A stretch of 5,414 bases of DNA from Candidatus Cloacimonadota bacterium (GTDB lineage Bacteria > Cloacimonadota > Cloacimonadia > Cloacimonadales > TCS61), in NCBI GenBank assembly GCA_003647825.1, contig QMNP01000131.1, positions 1 to 5,414 of the forward strand, read 5' to 3'. A program made the position numbers and the translations under genes. Within the stretch, counting starts at the first letter, position 1; each line of letters opens with the position of its first letter. The notes below the pieces were generated by a model. The model was given only the letters and a program-made list of their open reading frames with translations. It did no database searches and had not been told where the DNA came from. Of this stretch, positions 1-5,414 are shown piece after piece.

Positions 1-266
1 ACTTTTGCACCAAACCGTACAGCATCTTTGGGAATATTTGCAGCATCGATCACCTGCAGTTTATCAAGCCTGTTTTTTATGCGATTGTATTCGTTTTCCA
101 GATGACGCTGTCTTTCACGAGCAGCGTGATATTCGGCATTTTCGCTGAGGTCTCCCATTTCACGCGCAGTTACAACCTGTTTAATAATTGCAGGTCTCTC
201 AGCGATAAGTTCATTCATTCGCATCCGCAAACGCTGCATACCTTCTTTTGTAATGTAATTCGCCAT
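1..266 (-). CDS. greA: Transcription elongation factor GreA, N-terminal part (3' end beyond window)
   Basis: GreA enters the secondary channel of RNA polymerase and stimulates cleavage of backtracked transcripts, rescuing stalled elongation complexes in the cytoplasm. The reading frame starts at ATG 264-266 and stays open to the window edge, giving 88 complete residues of the roughly 158 usual for the family. It begins MANYITKEGMQRL and forms the N-terminal antiparallel coiled coil (about residues 8-75). The conserved hairpin tip GDLSENAEYHAARERQ is present, with the two acidic tip residues at D39 and E42 that correspond to those holding the catalytic Mg2+ in E. coli GreA. The linker VIDAANIP and the start of the C-terminal FKBP-like domain (VRFGAK) follow. 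The AREMGDLSENAEYHAA stretch is GreA-like rather than GreB-like. An AAAGG ribosome binding site sits 6 bases before the start and overlaps the stop codon of the upstream gene. The C-terminal domain and the terminator lie outside the window. Confidence 0.96.
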   Translation of the reverse strand, partial: MANYITKEGMQRLRMRMNELIAERPAIIKQVVTAREMGDLSENAEYHAARERQRHLENEYNRIKNRLDKLQVIDAANIPKDAVRFGAK

Positions 267-272
267 TTTGTA

Positions 273-278
273 CCTTTA
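273..278 (-). promoter_or_regulatory. greA ribosome binding site overlapping the upstream stop codon
   Basis: On the minus strand the sequence reads TAAAGG followed by TACAAA and ATG. The TAA (276-278) is the stop codon of the helical repeat gene and AAAGG (273-277) is the Shine-Dalgarno site for greA, 6 bases before its start. Ribosomes ending the upstream gene therefore stop on the greA binding site, an arrangement typical of translational coupling. The coupling itself is inferred. Confidence 0.7.
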
Positions 279-1085
279 TTTCTTTTTCTTTTTAAGTATT
301 TTCTGACCGTGAATACCAATTTTTTTCAATTTAATATTTCCGCTCATGGCCCAGTGATCACAGATTTCCTGGATCACATCATTATAGCAGCAGATGGCGT
401 TACATAGCATATCTGCAAAAACTGGATTACGAGTATGTTTGTAATTTTCAAACACAGATTGGTAGAATTCTGGATCAATCTTATAAATTGTCTTCAAGAA
501 ATTTGCATTCAGTTTGATCATATTATGAGTGGCGTATAACCAGGAAGTTTCCAGTTTGCTGAAGATAGGTTTGATGAGAGAAGGATCGAAAGCAATAAGC
601 TTAGCCAGCATTTTCTGCAAGCTGCTTATTAAAACAGGATTATCTGTTTTTACCCAGTTTGAGATGATGTCCAGATGCTCCAGAGGATCCTTTTTCAAGA
701 TCGGAAATATGGTCTTATCAATAATAAGATTGCACGATTTTTGATCTGTGGTTTTGGTTAGAAATCCTTCTAAATAAGGAATGAAAACATCTGGTTTTTT
801 CTTAACAACTCTGGCCATGATATAAGCAAATATCATTCTGCCATTTTCACCTTTTTCATTTAATAAATAATCATAAAACTGCATATATTTATCAGGATTT
901 TTACTTAATTTTGAGGCAATTGTTTTGCCAACAAGTGTTATTACTGCATGCGGGATATTATTATCTATCCGCTGTGGATAAGCATTATAAATAATATCGA
1001 TATCATAATCTCCAGCAGGCAGTTTTCTTTCAAAGAAATCTACAGTGTCTTTTTTTAGTCTTTCTTTCCAGTCTAATGATATCAT
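276..1085 (-). CDS. All-helical HEAT-like repeat protein of unknown function, upstream of greA
   Basis: I do not recognise a named family. The 269-residue product has no signal peptide or membrane segment and should be cytoplasmic. Its central part is built from about five degenerate helical repeats of 34-37 residues, each with a proline at the first helix start (P64, P98, P134, P168, P205), usually as DP, PD or NPD, followed by an aromatic/aliphatic helix such as YMQFYDYLL, FIPYLEGFL, LDIISNWV, IKPIFSKLE and FYQSVFENY. A second-helix start, DNPV or RNPV, recurs at 148-151 and 219-222. This spacing suits a HEAT-like or AlkD-like alpha solenoid, usually a protein- or nucleic-acid-binding scaffold, but I see no catalytic signature of AlkD. 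The C-terminus is very basic (ILKKKKK). The start is well set: AAAGGAG lies 8 bases before the ATG and an in-frame TGA is two codons upstream. The gene follows the protease gene after 58 bp and precedes greA by 9 bp. A role linked to transcription is possible but rests only on position. Confidence 0.85.
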   Translation of the reverse strand: MISLDWKERLKKDTVDFFERKLPAGDYDIDIIYNAYPQRIDNNIPHAVITLVGKTIASKLSKNPDKYMQFYDYLLNEKGENGRMIFAYIMARVVKKKPDVFIPYLEGFLTKTTDQKSCNLIIDKTIFPILKKDPLEHLDIISNWVKTDNPVLISSLQKMLAKLIAFDPSLIKPIFSKLETSWLYATHNMIKLNANFLKTIYKIDPEFYQSVFENYKHTRNPVFADMLCNAICCYNDVIQEICDHWAMSGNIKLKKIGIHGQKILKKKKK

Positions 1086-1129
1086 TTCTCAGTCTCCTTT
1101 CTATACCCCATTTCATTACTGGTTATCAT
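1082..1129 (-). other. Possible 15-codon leader ORF ending on the next start codon
   Basis: In the spacer between the protease and helical repeat genes, an ATG at 1127-1129 opens a 15-codon frame (MITSNEMGYRKETEK) whose TGA overlaps the ATG of the helical repeat gene as ATGA. A GAAGGAA stretch (1132-1138) lies just before it and could serve as a ribosome binding site, though spacing is short (4 bases from GG). It may be chance in a short AT-rich spacer, and the downstream gene has its own strong site inside this ORF. Confidence 0.2.
1094..1100 (-). promoter_or_regulatory. Strong Shine-Dalgarno site of the helical repeat gene
   Basis: AAAGGAG on the minus strand lies 8 bases before the ATG at 1083-1085. 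It is much closer to consensus than the site in front of the protease gene, so efficient independent initiation is expected. It fixes the start, because an in-frame stop lies immediately upstream. Confidence 0.75.
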
Positions 1130-1143
1130 ATTTCCTTCTATCA

Positions 1144-4100
1144 CTAATTAATGATAACTATTTTGCCTTGTTTCAGATCCTTGCCCATCGAGATTAAGTA
1201 ATAGTACATTCCAGATGAAATTCGCTTTCCAGCAAGATTCCTGCAATCCCAATTCACTTGTTCGATCGAGCTCACAAAGGGGCCGAATTCTTTTTCAAAG
1301 ATCAATTCTCCACTCAAATCAAAAATACTCAACTTACCTCTTTTATTGAGTGGCAGATTTATAAAATTAATTACTCCAAATTCGCTTTCGCTCATATTAA
1401 GCGGATTCGGATAAACTTTTAACTGATTTAAATTTCTGGGACCCGAATTACCTGTCAAGCTGAAATGACATTTATTCCCGCTGCCGGTGATGACGTTTCC
1501 AGCCAGATCTTCTACATTCAATATCTGCAGGAAATAACTCTGATTTGTATAGACCAGATCTGTCTTAAATGTAATACGAACATAACTGGAATCAGCATCA
1601 AAATAGTTTATCTCAGCAATTTCATTTTGTTTATCGGCAGCAGGTAATCCCAGTGAATAATTTAGAATGTCTTCAGCTGACTCTAAAACAAGCGATTCTG
1701 AAAAAACGACATTAACAATATTGTTGTCTTCACAATAAGCTCGTAAAATTCGCGGAGAAATCGTGTCTGCTTCATAATAAAATTCGTATGATCCGCTACC
1801 AACTGGCACTCCCGTTTCACCAACAAGATCATCAGAAAAAGTTATGGAATATACATCAACAGGCTCTAACTGCTGCGGAAAGTTAAGAATAGTCGTCTTA
1901 TTTTCATGGATCAAATTTACGTTTGAAGGAAGACCAATTTCCGGTTCCAGTCTAAAATAGGCACGATTTGCAGCACTATTGTGTAATTTATGGTCAAAAT
2001 CAATCTGAACCTGATAGGTTGAGATCATCTTAATATTCGTAACCTGTGGAACAACATTTGGAATTACCTGACGCCAGGAGGTAGGCAGACTTTCTTCAGG
2101 TGTAAAAATTGTATCAACAGCAGTAACTCTATAATAAACCGTATCACCAAGAGATAGAGTTTCATCAAGATATTCCGATTCATTTATATTTTCTGCAATC
2201 AGTTGAATAACTTCATTCTTTTTTCTATAAACATTGAAATGCGGCCTTTCTTCGGCATGCCAGTCTAATTTTGCTGAGTTTTCATTTAAAGGTTTTGCCG
2301 TGAAATATTCTGGAGTTGGAGGTCCATTAAAGGCAACATCATTTCTAAAAATAGCTCCTTTCCTCTCATTTCCATCTTGTACATTTGTAATTATGTAGGC
2401 GTCGTCTGTAGCTGTTTTGGAAGATACTGCAATAATATGTTGAGACGTATTGGATGAACTTCCTTTCCAAATGGGTACAAATTCTCCATTTTGGAAATCA
2501 ACAATGTAAGCATTTGGAGGAGTAGAAATGTAAAGTTCCATATCTCCATTTCCATCAATATCTATACTGGAAATAGAATTTTTTGAATCGACCTGGGTGA
2601 AACTAACATAACCGATTTGACCATATTGGTTATCTTCGCCTGTATTTTTAAAAAAAGCAAAATAGGAAAATGTTTTATTCGGATCACTATAATTTATGGA
2701 GTAACCACCAACGCAGAACTCGGTAGAGCCATCTCCTGTAAAGTCGCCCTCTGCCAGATAGAAAGCATTGGGAACAGGTAACCTGGTTGCCCAGGTCTGG
2801 ATAAATGAATTTCCCAGCTGTTCGAAGACCATAATATCTCCATCTTTATCAGAAGCGACAATATCGGGGAATGTGTCATTATCCAACAAGCCGCAGATAA
2901 CTTTGTTCGTAAATACGTTCCATTCTGAAGTAGGAGAATTATTTAGAATAACATATTCTTCAGAGAATAAATCTCCGGATCTGTTCCAGAGAGCCAGAAC
3001 ACGATTATTAGAACCATTTATTGAATCATTTTTTACTAACGCCACCTCGTCTAAACCATCGCCATCATAATCAATAAAACTGGCTCCATAAGTATCACCG
3101 GCCAAAATGAAAAATTGATCAGGATAATTACTGTTTACGGTATCAAACAGGTTTACGTTATCGCCGGAAATGCCAATTATTTCCATTCCGCTATCGTTAG
3201 TGTTGCCAATATCGTGCGGCCAGAAGGAGGTTGTAGGAATTATGTGTTTTGTTACTACTCCAGATGGTGTGGGTTCCATAATTTTTAATACCCATTCATT
3301 TTCAGTTGTATTCAAGTTTAGAAATTCATTAATTCCATTTCCATCGAAATCATATGTTTTTCGTACAGAAACAACTTCATCTCCAAATATTTCTGATGTT
3401 AATCCATGTTCTGAAATTGACGATTGTTCAATTTCCAGTTCATAAGCATTTTCTACGACCGTTTCCAGATTGGACAGGTTTGTAGCCGTAATATCTATAA
3501 TGTTTGTACCGGTTTCACAATTTTCAGTGTTCACTTTAATAATCTGAATAGAATCGGCGACTACGGAAGGATAGTAAAGAGGATTTTCAGGATCATACGA
3601 TTGAATATTTACTTCATCATTAAAAACAGCCTGCAGATAATATTCATTTAAATCACCCGCATAACGCTTCATAGATACGGCATATTCCGGGTAAAAATCA
3701 GCAGGAGTTTGATCAATATAAACGGTTCGATAATAACTATAATTTTCTTGCTGATTCGGATTACTTAATTCTATTTTTATCTTATAATATCCTTCATCAA
3801 AATTCTCATTAAAATCAAATTGGGCTATTACGTCGTTTATTACCGGATCTGTATAAAAATGAATATCAGGATCAACGTCGAACCAGTTATAACCAGGTGA
3901 ATCTTCTGCTGCATACTCAACCGAATATCTCCAGAAATTGTCAGATGTAACCGTTCCAATTATATCAAAACTGCTGTTCATTCCCTGATAATCGTAGGGA
4001 GTGTCTATTACAATTTGTGGATAGGTTTGATCTACCAGCAGATTATAAACATTTAACAAACCATGTCCAAAAACAAAATCGAAACCAATTGTACCCAGAT

Positions 4101-5328
4101 CTGTTGTGGAAGAGATAAGCCTGCCTCTTATTTGTCCAAAGTCCATTTCAGGTTCATTGGACAAAATTAAAGCAACTGCCCCAACTACAAATGGAGCTGC
4201 CATTGATGTGCCGGACATAGTTTTATATAACTCATCAGGAGAATATGTGCTGAGAATAATATTGCCCGGTGCTACAAGATCAATCTGCTCTCCCCAGCTG
4301 GAAAAAGAAGCTAATTCACTGGTATTTGTAACAGCTCCCACCGCAATAGTTGTGGAAAGTTTTGCCGGATACGTAATTACATGTTCTGGTGTAGCACCTT
4401 CATTTCCTGCTGATGCAATAATAATCGAACCCATTTGAAAAGCATAGTTACAAGCGTCTGCAATGATCTGAGAATAGTTTACATCCCCCCAGCTTATGTT
4501 TATTACATTAGCTCCCATATCGGCAGCATAAATAATTCCGGCCGCAGCATCGTCATCCTGCAGATAACCGGATCCGGCAATATTAGTAGAAAAGCCACTG
4601 CGGATGATCAACATCTTTGTATTCCAGCAAATGCCGCTTATACCGGTGTCATTATTTGTATCTGCTCCGATAATACCGGCGATATGCGTGCCATGATTTA
4701 ATTCATCAGTTGGATCATTATCCTGACCAATGAAATCTCCCAGTCCAATTGTACTGAGTTCGGGAGCATCGACAAAATCCCAACCCCGCCAGTCGTCAAT
4801 GTAGCCATTGTTGTCATTATCTATGCCGTCATCAGGAATTTCATTTTCATTTATATAAATGTTATCCTGCAGGTCTGGATGGTCAAAATGCAATCCGGAG
4901 TCAATAATTGCAACCAGGATCTGTTCATTTCCGGTAGATAAATTCCAGGCATCAGGAATATAACAGTTTTCTAAATTTGATTGTTGATCGGGAAATAGTT
5001 CATCGTTGGGTATAAGATGCATTTCATTAATGTAATTTGGCTGCATATATTCGATGCCGTTGAAATGTAGATTTTCTATTACATTCCAGTCTATATCCTG
5101 CTGAAAAGTAGCAACAAAAAACCTGTTCTGAGATTTATTCAGAACAGGTTTAATTGTATTAATATTATTTTCTGTCAGGAAGCTGTCAAAGCTGTCCAGA
5201 CCGGTTTTTCCACGTGTAATTTCTGTAGGTACATTTGTTTTGAAGATTACCTGATTGGGAACAAAATCGATTCCCAGCAGATATATCGGAAACAAGGCTA
5301 AAAGCATCATGCTCCAAACAAATTTCAT
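1144..5328 (-). CDS. Secreted multidomain S8 (subtilisin-like) serine protease with FG-GAP propeller and C-terminal sorting-type domain
   Basis: This 1394-residue exoprotease should cleave peptide bonds outside the cytoplasm. A signal peptide (about 1-19, MKFVW then a hydrophobic core, no lipobox) is followed by a propeptide-like region (22-110, ending in the QPNY and PNDELFPDQQ pattern typical before S8 domains). The catalytic domain (about 120-430) has Asp143 in IIDSG, His212 in NHGTHIAG, oxyanion Asn309 in ASAGNE and Ser375 in SGTSMAAPF, so it looks active. An acidic loop at 165-179 (DDGIDNDNNGYIDD) probably binds calcium. Next come an Ig-like module (434-545), an unassigned beta-rich stretch (546-650), six or seven FG-GAP/VCBS-like blades (655-1000) with DxDGxG loops near 660, 753, 862 and 923, an Fn3 domain (1003-1090), two SbsA-type Ig domains (1092-1187, 1188-1291) and a terminal module (1299-1394) with YPNP and FDLSGELI, like type A sorting or FlgD-Ig domains. 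Its substrate is unknown. The start has only a weak GGGATGGA ribosome site; the stop is TAG. Confidence 0.95.
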   Translation of the reverse strand: MKFVWSMMLLALFPIYLLGIDFVPNQVIFKTNVPTEITRGKTGLDSFDSFLTENNINTIKPVLNKSQNRFFVATFQQDIDWNVIENLHFNGIEYMQPNYINEMHLIPNDELFPDQQSNLENCYIPDAWNLSTGNEQILVAIIDSGLHFDHPDLQDNIYINENEIPDDGIDNDNNGYIDDWRGWDFVDAPELSTIGLGDFIGQDNDPTDELNHGTHIAGIIGADTNNDTGISGICWNTKMLIIRSGFSTNIAGSGYLQDDDAAAGIIYAADMGANVINISWGDVNYSQIIADACNYAFQMGSIIIASAGNEGATPEHVITYPAKLSTTIAVGAVTNTSELASFSSWGEQIDLVAPGNIILSTYSPDELYKTMSGTSMAAPFVVGAVALILSNEPEMDFGQIRGRLISSTTDLGTIGFDFVFGHGLLNVYNLLVDQTYPQIVIDTPYDYQGMNSSFDIIGTVTSDNFWRYSVEYAAEDSPGYNWFDVDPDIHFYTDPVINDVIAQFDFNENFDEGYYKIKIELSNPNQQENYSYYRTVYIDQTPADFYPEYAVSMKRYAGDLNEYYLQAVFNDEVNIQSYDPENPLYYPSVVADSIQIIKVNTENCETGTNIIDITATNLSNLETVVENAYELEIEQSSISEHGLTSEIFGDEVVSVRKTYDFDGNGINEFLNLNTTENEWVLKIMEPTPSGVVTKHIIPTTSFWPHDIGNTNDSGMEIIGISGDNVNLFDTVNSNYPDQFFILAGDTYGASFIDYDGDGLDEVALVKNDSINGSNNRVLALWNRSGDLFSEEYVILNNSPTSEWNVFTNKVICGLLDNDTFPDIVASDKDGDIMVFEQLGNSFIQTWATRLPVPNAFYLAEGDFTGDGSTEFCVGGYSINYSDPNKTFSYFAFFKNTGEDNQYGQIGYVSFTQVDSKNSISSIDIDGNGDMELYISTPPNAYIVDFQNGEFVPIWKGSSSNTSQHIIAVSSKTATDDAYIITNVQDGNERKGAIFRNDVAFNGPPTPEYFTAKPLNENSAKLDWHAEERPHFNVYRKKNEVIQLIAENINESEYLDETLSLGDTVYYRVTAVDTIFTPEESLPTSWRQVIPNVVPQVTNIKMISTYQVQIDFDHKLHNSAANRAYFRLEPEIGLPSNVNLIHENKTTILNFPQQLEPVDVYSITFSDDLVGETGVPVGSGSYEFYYEADTISPRILRAYCEDNNIVNVVFSESLVLESAEDILNYSLGLPAADKQNEIAEINYFDADSSYVRITFKTDLVYTNQSYFLQILNVEDLAGNVITGSGNKCHFSLTGNSGPRNLNQLKVYPNPLNMSESEFGVINFINLPLNKRGKLSIFDLSGELIFEKEFGPFVSSIEQVNWDCRNLAGKRISSGMYYYLISMGKDLKQGKIVIIN
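5116..5151 (-). terminator. Terminator-like hairpin inside the protease coding sequence
   Basis: Positions 5119-5131 and 5139-5151 are perfect reverse complements over 13 bases with a 7-base loop. Read as minus-strand mRNA, the stem contains CCUGUUCUGA and UCAGAACAGG and runs directly into six U residues (5116-5121; the first three pair with the AAA at the stem base), then G. This has the form of an intrinsic terminator, yet it lies at codons 60-71 (KPVLNKSQNRFF) of the protease, in the propeptide region. While ribosomes follow RNA polymerase closely it should be masked. Termination here is inferred; the hairpin is seen. Confidence 0.4.
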
Positions 5329-5359
5329 TTTTCCATCCCATTATGATTATTTCTTACAT

Positions 5360-5388
5360 GATTGCGTTAATAGATTTTAAACGCAATC
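5360..5388. repeat. Perfect 9-bp inverted repeat upstream of the protease gene, possible operator
   Basis: GATTGCGTT (5360-5368) and AACGCAATC (5380-5388) are exact reverse complements with an 11-base AT-rich spacer, so the arm centres are 20 bp apart, about two helical turns. The candidate -10 element lies entirely in the spacer. On the minus strand no U tract follows, so it does not look like a terminator of an upstream gene. The geometry suits a dimeric DNA-binding regulator; no regulator is seen in the window. Confidence 0.5.
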
Positions 5389-5401
5389 TAATTTCATTCA
5401 A
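5374..5401 (-). promoter_or_regulatory. Candidate sigma70-like promoter for the protease gene
   Basis: On the minus strand a TTGAAT (5396-5401) and a TAAAAT (5374-5379) are separated by 16 bases, matching 4 of 6 and 5 of 6 consensus positions. Transcription would start near 5367, giving a leader of about 38 bases. In AT-rich DNA such matches occur by chance, and promoter consensus in FCB bacteria can differ, so this is a moderate call. I did not see the TAnnTTTG element of Bacteroidetes here. Confidence 0.35.
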
Positions 5402-5414
5402 ACATCTTATTCAA

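Noticed and set aside
102..407. Plus-strand 101-codon ORF across the greA/helical repeat junction
   Set aside because: It lies antisense to two well-supported genes, and its product is low-complexity (phenylalanine-rich from the reverse of the lysine-rich tail) with no recognisable domain.
276..1085. Helical repeat protein as an AlkD DNA glycosylase
   Set aside because: Repeat length and helix pattern are compatible, but I could not find the conserved aromatic and acidic residues of the AlkD active cleft, so only a fold-level resemblance is claimed.
1122..1158. 8-bp inverted repeat GTTATCAT/ATGATAAC around the protease stop codon as a terminator
   Set aside because: The arms are AT-rich, the loop is 21 bases, an alternative 5-bp pairing competes, and no U tract follows on the minus strand. 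It is unlikely to stop transcription into the next gene.
2694..2879. Minus-strand 61-codon ORF within the protease gene
   Set aside because: It is an alternative frame of the FG-GAP region, where the protease frame carries the conserved GDFTGDG motif.
2768..3070. Plus-strand ORF of 100 codons, and similar ones at 3170-3445, 3424-3651, 4106-4438 and 4435-4701
   Set aside because: All are antisense to the continuous protease frame, which has clear domains through the same regions. I see no ribosome sites or domain content that would support them.
4866..4873. CCTGCAGG palindrome as a regulatory site
   Set aside because: It is an 8-base palindrome inside coding sequence with no other structure around it; one such site in 5 kb is unremarkable.

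Overview
The window carries three genes, all on the minus strand, so transcription runs from right to left: a large secreted subtilisin-like protease (5328 to 1144), a small all-helical repeat protein of unknown role (1085 to 276), and the 5' part of greA (266 to 1, cut by the window edge). No gene is supported on the plus strand.

The DNA is AT-rich. The protease has the architecture common in the Bacteroidetes/FCB superphylum and related candidate phyla: signal peptide, S8 catalytic domain, Ig/Fn3/FG-GAP modules and a C-terminal module with a YPNP motif, of the type A (Por/T9SS) sorting or FlgD-like class. That points to an FCB-type bacterium. Candidatus Cloacimonadota or a similar lineage fits, but this is inference from architecture, not a database result.

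Layout. 5329-5414 is upstream DNA with a plausible sigma70-like promoter whose -10 element lies in the loop of a perfect 9-bp inverted repeat, a possible operator. 1144-5328 encodes the 1394-residue exoprotease, with all catalytic residues intact and six or seven FG-GAP-like blades in its centre. Near its 5' end (5116-5151) the coding sequence holds a perfect 13-bp hairpin whose transcript runs into six U residues, which looks like an intrinsic terminator inside the gene. 1086-1143 is a 58-bp spacer with a strong Shine-Dalgarno site for the next gene and no convincing terminator. 276-1085 encodes the helical repeat protein. Only 9 bp separate it from greA, and the greA ribosome binding site overlaps its stop codon, so these two genes are almost certainly co-transcribed and probably translationally coupled.

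The protease acts outside the cytoplasm, while GreA acts on RNA polymerase, so the three genes show no obvious shared pathway. The tight pairing is between the helical repeat protein and greA; the protease may simply be the upstream cistron or a separate unit reading through. I see no CRISPR array, tRNA, rRNA or insertion sequence.
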